The position numbers and the translations under genes are program-made. DNA of 64,000 bases. Origin: Microglena sp. YARC (Eukaryota > Chlorophyta > Chlorophyceae > Chlamydomonadales > Chlamydomonadaceae). Of the stretch, positions 53,625 through 63,900 are shown in pieces. Each line of letters begins with the position of its first letter. Positions within the stretch are counted from its first letter, which is position 1. The stretch is taken from the NCBI GenBank assembly GCA_022414725.1, contig CM039463.1, positions 76,513,117-76,577,116 on the forward strand. The letters are read 5' to 3'. The notes below the pieces were generated by a model. That model saw only the letters and a list, made by a program, of their open reading frames with translations. It was not told where the DNA came from and ran no database searches.

Positions 53625-54020
53625 ATGTTTTACTTTTTTACGCCTTACTGTTTCACTTTTTACTTTATTACTTTTTTACGCCTCACTGTTTTACTTTTTT
53701 ACTTTTTACACCTCATTGTCTTGCTTTTTTACTTAATTACTTATTTACGCCTCATTGTCTTACTTTTTTACTTGTCTACGCCTCATTGTTTTACTTTTTT
53801 ACTTAATTACTTTTTTACGCCTCATTGTTTTACTTTTTTACTTATTACTTTTTTACGCCTCATTGTTTTACTTTTTTACTTATGACTTTTGTACGCCTCA
53901 TTGTTTTACTTTTTTACGCCTCATCGTTTTACTTTTTTACTTAATTACTTTTTTACGCCTCATTGTTTTACTTTTTTACTTTATGACTTTTTACGCCTCA
54001 TTGTTTTACTTTTTGGCAGA
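53625..54020. repeat. TTTTTTACGCCTCATTGTTTTAC minisatellite
   Basis: Units of about 30-60 bp combine TACGCCTCATTGTTTTACTT and TTTTACTTAATTACTTT; the copy numbers of the T-rich parts vary. From 54020 to 54550 there is one GC-rich stretch (54030-54210) and AT-rich sequence without a recognised gene. Confidence 0.9.
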
Positions 54021-54587
54021 GCTCAACCTTCTGGGGGGCGGGAGCCCCCAGTGTTGTCCGTTCGACCGGCCGACTGACCAACCATCTGACCGTGATGAAG
54101 CCTGACACGTCAGCCGACTGTCTCGTAACTAACTCGCTTTTGTTGCCACCTGTCGCTCCGTTGCAATCACTCTCCGCCAATTTTTAGCGTCGCAGGCGAC
54201 GCTGCATAGAACTTGTTTACTTTATTACCCCTCATTTTTTGCCGAAAGATTGAAACCTAAAGCCGGTACCCCTGAGAGAATCTTCTTCCGCTATATATAG
54301 CGATCGCTACTTTGACCCTGTTTTGGCCCAAATTGCCGCGATACAAAATTTATACTCAAGTTTTTGTTTGCCCTAAATGGCCCCAAAAGGCGATAAAATC
54401 TATACAAGCTTTAAAATGGTGTCCCTAGACGGGGCCTAAGACCACAAAGCTACAAAAAAGCCACTTTCAAATTTCAAAAAACCCACTTTCAAATTTGGAA
54501 ACAAACCCTGGTACCCCTTAACCTCAAAAAGGTCCCAATTTCCTGTAACCTGATCCCTAAAACCCAAACCCTAAACCCACACCCCAG

Positions 54588-54742
54588 GTGTCAAGGAACC
54601 CGAGAAGATTCTCATCATGGGCGGCGGTTTCGGCGGCCTGTACACCGCAGTACGCCTGGGCGGCCTGTTCTGGTCCAAGGGCAAGCAGCCCCTCATCACC
54701 TTGGTTGACCAGAGCTCTCGCTTCACTCTCAACCCCCTTCCA
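54588..54742 (+). pseudogene. Truncated copy of the NDC1 FAD-binding exon, with acceptor
   Basis: After ACCCCAG it matches the first 150 bases or so of the exon at 54894 (VKEPEKILIMGGGFGGLYTA, then FWSKGKQPLITLVDQSSRFT), then breaks at CCCCTTCCACAAAACGG. A further acceptor-like copy of the intron end occurs at about 54820. It is too short to encode the full FAD domain. Confidence 0.85.
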
Positions 54743-54773
54743 CAAAACGGCCGCAATCTTCTGAAACCCTGAT

Positions 54774-54810
54774 ACCTAAACCCTAAACCCTAAACCCTGA
54801 ACCCTAAACC
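54774..54810. repeat. Telomere-like (CCCTAAA)n in the intron end
   Basis: CCTAAACCCTAAACCCTAAA plus CCCTGAACCCTAAACC; shorter versions lie before both other acceptor copies (54555-54580, 54875-54885). This is the plant-type telomere unit. Confidence 0.8.
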
Positions 54811-54893
54811 AACACATCAGGATCTCTATGGCCTCCATAAGCGGTCCCAATCTTCTGAAACCCTGATGCCTCAACCCTAAACCCACAACTCAG

Positions 54894-55267
54894 GTGTCAA
54901 GGAACCTGAGAAGATTCTCATCATGGGCGGCGGTTTTGGCGGCCTGTACACAGCAGTACGCCTTGGCGGCCTGTTCTGGCCCAAGGGAAAGCAACCCCTT
55001 ATCACCCTGGTCGACCAGAGCTCTCGCTTCACATTCAAACCCCTTCTGTACGACCTTCTGGACGGATCGGCGACAGAGGAGGAGGTCTCTCCTTCTCTAG
55101 ATCTGCTCCTAGCTAGTTATCCAGTTCGCTTTGTCCAGTCTAAGGTCACGGGCATTGTGCCGGAGATGGTGTTGAAGGACGGAGGCAGTACACAGGGAGG
55201 CAAGGTAGCGCTGGCCAACGGGGCGGAGCTAGAGTATGATTGGCTGGTGGTGGCTCTAGGATCTCAG
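54894..55267 (+). CDS. NDC1: NDC1 exon A (FAD-binding)
   Basis: Acceptor AACTCAG|GT, entering in phase 1; donor TCTCAG|GTGAGA, phase 0. It carries GGGFGGLYTA, PLITLVDQSSRFTFKPLLYD and EYDWLVVALGSQ. A partial echo of its last 35 bases (TATGATTGGCTGGTGGTGGC then TCTAGGATCAC) lies at 55338-55370, with the donor lost. Confidence 0.92.
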
Positions 55268-55815
55268 GTGAGAGGGTATGTGTGTGTGGGTGGGTGTGTG
55301 GGTGGGTGGGGTGGTGGGGTGGGGGTGGGGGGGGCAGAGTATGATTGGCTGGTGGTGGCTCTAGGATCACATGTGTGTGCGTTTGTGTGGGTGGGTGGGT
55401 GGGTGGGGGTAGGGGGTTGAGAGTGCGTGTGTGTGTGTGTGGCTTGTGCCCCCACTACCTACCCTACCCCCTCACCCCTGTGTGTGTGATTGTGTGTCTG
55501 TGTGTGTGTTTGTCTGTCTGTGTTTGTGTCTGTGTGTGTGTGTGTTAGTGGCTTGTGCCCCCGGTACTTACCCTACCTTCCCACCCCTCTCCGTTGTGAG
55601 TGTGTGTGTGTGTGTGTGTGTTTGTGGCTTGTGCCCCCGCTACGTACCCTACCCCCACCCCTCTCTGTTGTGTTTGTGTTTCTGAGTTTCTGTGTGTGTG
55701 TGTGCGTGGCTTGTGCCCCCGCTACCTACCCTACCCCCCAACCCCTCTCTGTTGTGTGTGTGTGTATGTGTGGCTTGTGCCTTCACTACCTACCCTATCC
55801 CCGCACCCCTCTCCG

Positions 55816-55859
<44 letters not shown>

Positions 55860-57788
55860 CTTGTGCCCCCGCTACGTACCCTACCCCCCACCCCTCTTAT
55901 TCGTGTGTCTGTGTGTGTGTGTGTATGTGTGGCTTGTGCCCCCACTACCTACCCTACCCTCCCACCCTTGTGTGTGTCTGTGTGTGTGTGTGGCTTGTGC
56001 CCCCACTACCTACCCTACCCCCCCCCACCCTTTCCGTTGTGTGTGTGTATGTGTGTGTGTGTGTGTGGCTTGTGCCCTGCCACCTACCCTAACCCCCAAC
56101 CCTCACCCCACTACCCCCTTCCAACCCCCCCAACCCCCCTCCCCCCCCCACACACACACACACACAAACACACCCCTCTCCGTTGTGTTGCAGGCGGACT
56201 CGCGAGGAGTTCCAGGTGTGAAGGAGTTCGCCCTTCCCTTCAACTCATACGAGGATGCCATGCGAGTAAGTGGTCAAGAAAATGTTAAACTACGTTGAAT
56301 TAAGATATCCATCTAATGTGTACCTTGAGTTGTAAAATCAGTAAAAGACTTTGCCCTTCCCTTCAACTCATACAAGGATGACATGCGAGTAAGTGATAAA
56401 TATATACATATAAAATGAATAATATGTACGATGAATTATACGACCATACAAGGAATTTGCCCTTTGTTCATCTCATATGAAGATGCCATCCGCGGAATTG
56501 ATCAGGATATATTATCGAATACATTGAATTAAATATGCATTATAATGTGTTGAATTAAAATAGCCGTATATATTACATACTGCATATATTGAACTATACA
56601 AGCATCAAAATACTTTTTCCTTCCCTTCAACTCATACAGAAATGTCATGTGTGGAAGTGATCAAGATGCATCATAATCTGTTGCATTGAAATAGCAGTAT
56701 ATATTACATAATGCATATGTTGAATTATTCAATCATACAAAAACTGTGCCCTTCCCTTTAACTCATACAAATATGTCATGTGTAAAAATGATCAAGATGC
56801 ATCATAATCTGTTGCATTGAAATAGCAGTATATATTACACACTGTATATATTGAACTATACAAGCATCAAAAGACCTTTTCCTTCCCTTTAACTCATACA
56901 GAAATGACATGTGTGGAAGTGATCAAGAGGCATCATAATTTGTTGAATTAAAATAGTAGTATATATAACATAATGCATATGTTGAATTATACAATTATTA
57001 AAGGACTTCGCCCTGCTCTTCAACTCCTATCGGATATGTCATGTGTGGAAGCAATCAAGATGCATTATAATATGAATTAATATGTACATATACCGGTAAT
57101 ACGTATAATATTTCATTTTAATTATACAGCCATGAAAGGAATTCGTCCTGTATTCATCTCATCGCATATGAAGAAGCCATCCGCGGAAGTGTTCAAGATA
57201 TATTATAATACAATGAATTTATATAAACATATAATATGTGCGTTGAATTATATAACAATAAAAGGAATTCGTCCTGTGTTATCCCGTATGAAGATGTCAT
57301 TCGTGGAAGTGGTCAACATTTATTGTAATTTGTTGAATTAATATATAAATATGATATGTACGTTGAATTATAAAAATAGTTAAAGACTTTGCCCTTCACT
57401 TCAACTCATACTAAGATGCCATGCATGTAAGTGATCAATATACACATAAATGTATAATATGTACGATGAATTTTACGACCATACAAGCAATTCGCCCTTT
57501 GTTCATATGGAGATGCCATCCGCGGAAGATATCAAGATATATTATATAATACATTGAATTAAATGACAAGCGGAGGTGATCAAGAAAAATTACAATGCAA
57601 TGAATTAATATATACATATAATATATACGTTGAATTAAATGACAATAAAACAATTCGCTATGTGTCCATCTCATAGGAAGATGCCATCCACAGAAGTGCA
57701 CACACATAAAGTCGTGTTGAATTATTTTATCAGTACATTGAATGATCCGGTCAAAAAAGGACTTTGTCCTGCTCTTCAGCTCATATGA

Positions 57789-57850
<62 letters not shown>

Positions 57851-57897
57851 ATATATATATGTGATCAACGGTGTTCCACAATTATATAGCGGACCAG

Positions 57898-57973
<76 letters not shown>

Positions 57974-59879
57974 GAGGGGGGGGGCAGGAATAAAGTTGGC
58001 TGACAGCACGTTCGGAAGTTGTTATTTTGACCCCCGGGGACCCCCCCCCCCCCCCCCCCCCTCCCTCCCCCTCTTTGAGACCTCATATCTAGACACCCAG
58101 ACAGTATTACATAGTGAAAGGGGGGTCCATGAGCATTATCTCGTCAAGGCCTTTCCAACCATGCAACCAAAATTTATCAAATCAAGTTTGGACAAAGTTA
58201 TTTAGATTTTAGTATTTTTACAACTTTCTTGGGCTCTCAGCAGTCGTCCGCGCCCTAGGAGGAGATCACGAAAATCGACTGAAGGCGTTATTTATCTGTC
58301 TTTTTATCTTTATCATCATCATTATCATGGCTTGATCTACTCAACTTGTATTCTGGAGCCTGATGGTCGGCTCGGGCGGTGTGTGTGTGTTTTGGGGTGG
58401 GGGGGAGGGGGGGGAAGGTGTGTGGGGGGGGGGGGGGAGGGGGGGCTCGAGTGCTCGACCCCAGGCTCGACTGCTTTAGGAACTTCGTACGGTAGGGGAC
58501 CGGAATTCAGAACGCGTTGCGCGCGCGCGCCTTTTTCCGCCCAACTGCTGCTCGTGTCAAGCTGGACGCGTAGGTCTGGGTGACGTCCAGCCTGGCGTCC
58601 AGCCTGGATGTACCTTCCAGGAGATCCACCAATTAACACCCTTGGTGTCACTAACTAACGACTTCAGATTTGTACTCCTCTCGTCGAGACCTTCTCAATG
58701 GTTTACGTCACGCACAAAGAATCGCACTGGCAGGAAAGTTACACGAGGTAAAAATAAAATTGGGAAAACGGTCGGACCCCCCCACCCACCCACCCACCCA
58801 CCCCCTCGTATCTCGGCCGCCCGTGGGTGTATCGACATGATTGTTTTTGTATCGACTATTGCTCGCAGTTCTCTATCCATATCGAACGTGCGGTACGAAA
58901 TCTTTTTCCTTGCCCCCCCTCGTATATATATATATATTATATATATATACGAGGGGGGGGGCAGGAATAAAGTTGGCTGACAGCACGTTCGGAAGTTGTT
59001 ATTTTGACCCCCGGGGACCCCCCCCCCCCCCCCCCCCTCCCCTCTTTGAGACCTCATATCTAGACACCCAGACAGTATTACATAGTGAAAGGGGGGTCCA
59101 TGAGCATTATCTCGTCAAGGCCTTTCCAACCATGCAACCAAAATTTATCAAATCAAGTTTGGACAAAGTTATTTAGATTTTAGTATTTTTACAACTTTCT
59201 TGGGCTCTCAGCAGTCGTCCGCGCCTAGGAGGAGAATCACGAAAATCGACTGAAGGCGTTATTTATCTGTCTTTTTATCTTTATCATCATCATTATCATG
59301 GCTTGATCTACTCAACTTGTATTCTGGAGCCTGATGGTCGGCTCGGGCGGTGTGTGTGTTTTGGGGTGGGGGGGAGGGGGGGGAAGGTGTGTGTGGGGGG
59401 GGGTGGAGGGGGCCTCGAGTGCTCGACCCCAGGCTCGACTGCTTTAGGAACTTTGTACGGTAGGGGACCGGAATTCAGAACGCGTTGCGCGCGCGCCTTT
59501 TTCCGCCCAACTGCCGCTCGTGTCAAGCTGGACGCGTAGGTCTGGGTGACGTCCAGCCTGGATGTACCTTCCAGGAGATCCACCAATTACACCCTTGGTG
59601 TCACTAACTAACGACTTCAGATTTGTACTCCTCTCGTCGAGATCGAGATTCTCAATGGTTTACGTCACGCACAAAAAATCGCACTGGCAGTAAAGTTACA
59701 CGAGGTAAAAAATAAAATTGGGAAAACGGTCGACCCCACCCACCCACCACCCACCCACCCCCTCGTATCTCGGCCGCCCGTGGGTGTATCGACATGATTG
59801 TTTTTGTATCGACTATTGCTCGCAGTTCTCTATCCATATCGAACGTGCGGTACGAAATCTTTTTCCTTGCCCCCCCCTC

Positions 59880-59929
<50 letters not shown>

Positions 59930-60978
59930 GAGGGGGGGGCAGGAATAAAGTTGGCTGAAAGCACGTTCGGAAGTTGTTATTTTGACCCCCGGGGACCCCC
60001 CCCCCCCCCCCCCCCCCTCCCTCCCCCTCTTTGAGACCTCATCATTCTAGACACCCAGACAGTATTACATAGTGAAAGGGGGGTCCATGAGCATTATCTC
60101 GTCAAGGCCTTTCCAACCATGCAACCAAAATTTATAAAATCAAGTTTGGACAAAGTTATTTAGATTTTAGTATTTTTACAACTTTCTTGGGCTCTCAGCA
60201 GTCGTCCGCGCCCTAGGAGGAGATCACGAAAATCGACTGAAGGCGTTATTTATCTGTCTTTTTATCTTTATCTTCATCATTATCATGGCTTGATCTACTC
60301 AACTTGTATTCTGGAGCCTGATGGTCGGCTCGGGCGGTGTGTGTGTTTTGGGGTGGGGGGGAGGGGGGGAAGGTGTGTGTGGGGGGGGGGGGGAGGGGGG
60401 CTCGAGTGCTCGACCCCAGGCTCGACTGCTTTAGGAACTTCGTACGGTAGGGACCGGAATTCAGAACGCGTTGCGCGCGCGCCTTTTTCCGCCCAACTGC
60501 CGCTCGTGTCAAGCTGGACGCGTAGGTCTGGGTGACGTCCAGCCTGGCGTCCAGCCTGGATGTACCTTCCAGGAGATCCACCAATTACACCCTTGGTGTC
60601 ACTAACTAACGACTTCAGATTTGTACTCCTCTCGTCGAGACCTTCTCAATGGTTTACGTCACGCTCAAAAAATCGCACTGGCAGGAAAGTTACACGAGGT
60701 AAAAATAAAATTGGGAAAACGGTCGGACCCCCACCCACCCCACCCACCCACCCCCCTCGTATCTCGGCCGCCCGTGGGTGTATCGACATGATTGTTTTTG
60801 TATCGACTATTGCTCGCAGTTCTCTATCCATATCGAACGTGCGGTACGAAATCTTTTTCCTTGCCCCCCCTCGTATATATATATATATGTATCATAATCA
60901 GGCTCGCCAGCTGCAAAATAAAAGGAAACACCATTAAGACAGCACTGAGAACTACTGCAATCAGCAAGTTCCCCCCCC

Positions 60979-61017
<39 letters not shown>

Positions 61018-63600
61018 GCACACAAGCACAAACACACAAATATAACAATAAATAAGCAGTATAAATACAGTATAAAACTATACTAAAGATAATAATAAAA
61101 CCAAATAAGAACAATAAAGAAAACGATAATACAAACAATAACCAAAATCTCTTCTCTTGCAGGTGAAGGAAGTAACGGAGGCCATCTCCAGCAACAACAA
61201 CGGCGGCGTTATCACGATCGCAGGCGCAGGCTACGCAGGCGTAGAGCTTGCCACCTCAATCGCTAAGCTCGTGCAGGGTAGAGCCAGGGTGCAGCTGCTC
61301 GCACCCTCTGCTGCTGGGATCCTGCAGGGCAGCCCAGAGGGTCAAAGGGAGTCTGCTCGAACCGCCTTGGCCCAGCTTGGGGTGGAAACCATCCTAGGCA
61401 CTAGGGTTGTTGGCTTGAAGAGTGCTAGCAGTGAGGGGGATGGAGGCATGAAGCTGCCTACCAGTTGCATAGTGGACCTGCAAGCGCCGGATGGTAAGTG
61501 GCCCTTCCTGTGAGAGTTGCTGTGCTGTGTGTGGTGTGTGTGGGCGCAGTTATGTTTTGGTCATTAGATGTAAACTTTCCTAGGCACTAGGGTTGTTGGC
61601 TCGAAGGTTGCTAGCAGTGAGGGGGGTGGGGGCATGAAGCTGCCTACCAGTTGCATAGTGGACCTGCAAGCGCCAGATGGTAAGTGGCCCTGCCTGTGAG
61701 TGTTGCTGTGCTGTGTGTGGTGTGTGTGGGCGCAGTTATGTTTTGGTCATTAGATGTGAACCTTCCCAGGCACTAGGCTTGTTGGCTTGAAGGGTGCTAG
61801 CAGTGAGGGGGGGGAAAGGGGGGCATGAAGCTGCCTAGCAGCTGCATGGCTGACCTGCAAGCGCTGGGTGGCAAGTGGCCCTGTCTGTCTCAGACGTAGA
61901 GCTAGCCACCTCTGTTGCCAAGCTCGTGCAAGGTTTGATGTGTTTGGTGGTCCACCACCACCACCACTACCACCCTCCTCCTTCTCCTCCTCCTCCTCCT
62001 CCTCCTCCTCCTCTCCTCCTCCTCCTCCTCCTCCTCCCCTCCTCATCATCGTCATCATCATCATCATCATTAGCAGCAGCAGCAGCATATAAGATACGAA
62101 CCTGCTCTACCAATACAACCACCCACCCTCCTCCTCCTCCTCCTCTCTCTTCTCCTCCTCCTCCTCCTCCTCCTCCTCCTCCTCCTCCTCCTCCCCTCCT
62201 CATCATCATCATCGTCATCATCATCATCATTAGCAGCAGCAGCAGCAGCAGCAGCATATAAGATACGAACCTGCTCTACCAATACAACCACCCACCCTCC
62301 AACACCCTTGTCCTCATCCACCTCAAAATATAACCAATGAACCTGAGCCACAAACAACAGCACCCTCATCCTCGCCCAAATCGCCCTCACTGTGTCCTGT
62401 GCCAGGAACAAGGAGCTCTCAAGCATATCTGACCTTATCCTCATCCTCATTCTCACCCCCATCCCCACCCTCATCCTCACCCAAATTGCCCTGTCTCATG
62501 TGTCAGGAACCAGAAGCTCTCCAGCATCTGCCTCATCCTCACCCTCATCATCACCCTCACCCTCATCCTCATCCTCAAATCGCCCTCACAGTCTCATGTG
62601 TCAGAAACAAGTAGCTCTCCAGAATCTGCCTCATCCTCACCCTCATCATCACCCTCACCCTCATCCTCACCCAAATTGCCCTGTCTCATGTGTCAGGAAC
62701 TAGTAGCTCTCCAGCATCTGCCTCACCCTCACCCTCATCATCACCCTCACCCTCACCCAAATCGCCCTCACAGTCTCATGTGTCAGGAACCAGTAGCTCT
62801 CCAGCATCTGCCTCATCCTCACCCTCATCCTCACCCTCATCATCACCCTAACCCTCATCCTCACCCTCACCCAAATCGCCCTCACTGTCTCATGTGCCAG
62901 GAACAAGTAGCTCTCCAGCATCTGACCTTATCCTCATACTTATTCTCATCCTCACCGTCACCATCACACAAATCGCCCTCACCGTGTCCTGTGCCAGGAA
63001 CCAGTAGCTCTCAACCATCTGACCTTGTTCCCTGGACTGCTAGCTTCAGCCCTCATCCGCATCCTCATCCGCATCCTCATCCGCATCCTCATCCTCATCC
63101 GCATCCCCATCCCCATCTTCCTCATTGTGCCATGTACAAGGAGCTCTCAAGCATCTTGCCACCACCACCCTCATTCTCACCCCCATCCCCACCCTCACCC
63201 TCACCCCAATCACCCTCACTGTGTCCTGTGCGAGGATCCAGTAGCTCTCAAGCTTCTGATCTTATCCTCACCCCCACCCCCACCCTGACCCTCATTCTCA
63301 CCCTCATCCTCCTCACTGACCTTATCCCCACCCTCACCCCAATTGCCCTCACTGTCTCATTATGTTAGGAACCCATAGCTCTCAATCAACTGACCTTGTT
63401 CTGTGGACCGTTGGCTCTAGCCTTCACCCTCACCCTCACCCTCACCTCAATCACCCTCACTGTGTCCTGTGCCAGGCACCAGTAGCTCTCAAGAATCTGA
63501 CCTTGTTCTGTGGACCGCTGGCTCTAGCCCTGTGATGAAGGCTGCTGAAAAGCGAAAGGGATTCCCACTCCCTATCAGTGACAGTGGATCAATCTTGACG
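54894..63600 (+). CDS. NDC1: NDC1-type NAD(P)H:quinone oxidoreductase (type II NADH dehydrogenase), partial
   Basis: Visible exons are 54894-55267, 56194-56265, 61163-61493 and 63476-63600; phases agree at every join (0, 0, 1). They encode about 300 residues: the FAD dinucleotide fold (IMGGGFGGLYTAVRL, G-x-G-x-x-G; then LVDQSSRFTFKPLLYDLL), the segment DWLVVALGSQ, the linker VKEFALPFNSYEDAMR, the NAD(P)H fold (IAGAGYAGVELATS), and ESDLVLWTAGSSP. This is the order in plant NDC1, a single-subunit flavoprotein without proton pumping that reduces plastoquinone or other prenylquinones in plastids (also reported in mitochondria). The targeting-peptide exon and the C-terminal third are outside or unrecognised. 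Confidence 0.92.
55268..56160. repeat. About 65-100-bp tandem repeat with (TG)n, about 8 copies (NDC1 intron)
   Basis: Units consist of GTGTGGCTTGTGCCCCCACT, ACCTACCCTACCCCC, CACCCCTCTCCGTTGTGTGT. The final acceptor (CTCTCCGTTGTGTTGCAG) is a variant of the unit's CTCTCCGTTGTGTG, so the array is an echo of the intron 3' end without exon sequence. Confidence 0.88.
56194..56265 (+). CDS. NDC1: NDC1 exon B
   Basis: 24 codons, acceptor TTGCAG|GCG, donor CGA|GTAAGT. It encodes ADSRGVPGVKEFALPFNSYE and DAMR, matching the plant segment V-P-G-x-x-E-x-A-x-P-F-x-x-x-E-D-A-x-R. Confidence 0.9.
56330..57780 (+). repeat. Exon-edge echo array: about 12 decayed copies of NDC1 exon B 3' end plus donor
   Basis: AAGGAYTTYGCCCTTCCCTT, CAACTCATACGARGATGYCA and TGYGWGKAAGTGATCAAG occur near 56345, 56455, 56605, 56740, 56870, 57000, 57140, 57260, 57380, 57485, 57655 and 57755, about 110-130 bp apart. 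Between them are AT-rich spacers (TTGAATTAAAATAGCAGTAT). Two early copies keep GCGAGTAAGTG or GCATGTAAGTG; most others read GTGGAAGTG or CGCGGAAGTG. Confidence 0.88.
57781..57972. repeat. (TA)n and (CT)n microsatellites
   Basis: TA runs at 57789-57862 and 57934-57972, with (CT)n at 57898-57933. They border the first inverted-repeat element. Confidence 0.95.
57973..58922. mobile_element. 0.95-kb terminal-inverted-repeat element, unit 1
   Basis: Starts CGAGGGGGGGGCAGGAATAA and ends TTCCTTGCCCCCCCTCG, about 20 bp of inverted terminal repeat, directly against (TA)n on both sides. The interior includes CAAGTTTGGACAAAGTTATT, CGTTGCGCGCGCGC and TCTCGGCCGCCCGTGGGTGT. No transposase frame is visible. 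Confidence 0.8.
58950..59880. mobile_element. 0.93-kb terminal-inverted-repeat element, unit 2
   Basis: Same ends and interior as unit 1. Differences are mainly homopolymer lengths, small indels and loss of one GCGTCCAGCCTG repeat. A (TA)n spacer of about 27 bp separates it from unit 1. Confidence 0.8.
59929..60873. mobile_element. 0.95-kb terminal-inverted-repeat element, unit 3
   Basis: Same structure, separated from unit 2 by 48 bp of (TA)n and followed by a short (TA)n at 60874-60888. It is in the same orientation as units 1 and 2. Confidence 0.8.
60970..61016. repeat. C-run and (CA)n microsatellite
   Basis: In the NDC1 intron just before exon C; the following 61030-61150 is A-rich with no other feature seen. 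Confidence 0.92.
61163..61493 (+). CDS. NDC1: NDC1 exon C (NAD(P)H-binding)
   Basis: 110 codons plus one base; acceptor CTTGCAG|GTG, donor GATG|GTAAGT. GGVITIAGAGYAGVELATSI is the second Rossmann motif (G-x-G-x-x-G with the Glu that follows). Then come GSPEGQRESARTAL and TILGTRVVGLKS. Confidence 0.92.
61570..61940 (+). repeat. Exon-edge echoes of NDC1 exon C, 2 copies plus a fragment
   Basis: Copies of AGGCACTAGGGTTGTTGGCT through CTGCAAGCGCCAGATG|GTAAGTGG at about 61582-61687 (donor intact) and 61768-61877 (donor changed to GC). They are about 185 bp apart, with the intron start GCTGTGCTGTGTGTGGTGTG duplicated too. At 61894-61933 there is an isolated copy of the GVELATSVAKLVQG-coding part. 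Confidence 0.9.
61955..62280. repeat. (CTC)n/(ATC)n/(AGC)n low complexity, in two duplicated blocks
   Basis: CTC-rich, then CATCATCATCAT, then TTAGCAGCAGCAGCA, then TATAAGATACGAACCTGCTC; the whole series occurs twice (61970-62135, 62140-62300). Confidence 0.9.
62385..63475 (+). repeat. Exon-edge echo array: about 11 copies of NDC1 exon D start plus acceptor
   Basis: GCCCTCACTGTGTCCTGTGC then CAG|GAACCAGTAGCTCTCAAGCA then TCTGACCTT recurs near 62403, 62505, 62603, 62697, 62788, 62908, 62998, 63140, 63233 and 63368, before the real exon at 63476. Most keep (T/C)CAG. Three (62998, 63368 and the real exon) extend to TTGTTC..TGGAC. Spacers are (CCTCAC)n/(CCTCATC)n. Confidence 0.92.
63476..63600 (+). 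CDS. NDC1: NDC1 exon D
   Basis: Acceptor GTGCCAG|GC (phase 1, matching exon C), 125 bases, donor ACG|GTGGGT, phase 0. It encodes TSSSQESDLVLWTAGSSPVM, then KAAEKRKGFPLPISDSGSIL and T. E-x-D-L-V-L-W-T-x-G is the signature before the final domain of type II dehydrogenases. Confidence 0.85.
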
Positions 63601-63607
63601 GTGGGTG

Positions 63608-63900
63608 TGAAGAGTGTGATGAGTGTGACAGTGGATCAATCTTGATGGTGGGTGTGATGAGTGTGACAGTGGATCAATCTTGACGGTGGGTGTGATGAGT
63701 GTGACAGTGGATCAATCTTGACGGTGGGTGTGATGAGTGTGATGAGTGTGACAGTGGATCAATCTTGACGGTGGGTGTGATGAGTGTGATGAGTGTGACA
63801 GTGGATCCATATTGACGGTGGGTGTGATGAGTGTGACAGTGGATCAATCTTGACGGTGGGTGTGATGAGTGGTGTGACAGTCGATCCATAATGGCGGTGG
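63608..63900 (+). repeat. Exon-edge echo array: 7 copies of NDC1 exon D 3' end plus donor
   Basis: GACAGTGGATCAATCTTGAC then G|GTGGGTGTGATGAGTGT recurs near 63626, 63666, 63704, 63752, 63798, 63836 and 63878, every 36-48 bp. Five keep the identical GTGGGTG donor context. The remaining 63900-64000 holds nothing recognisable. Confidence 0.93.

Noticed and set aside
55490..56298. 200-232-codon Cys/Val-rich frames
   Set aside because: Translations of the TG-rich intron repeat that run into exon B in one frame by chance.
62598..63368. 256-codon frame rich in His, Pro and Ser
   Set aside because: Runs through the CCTCAC spacers and echoes of NDC1 exon D; not a gene of its own.
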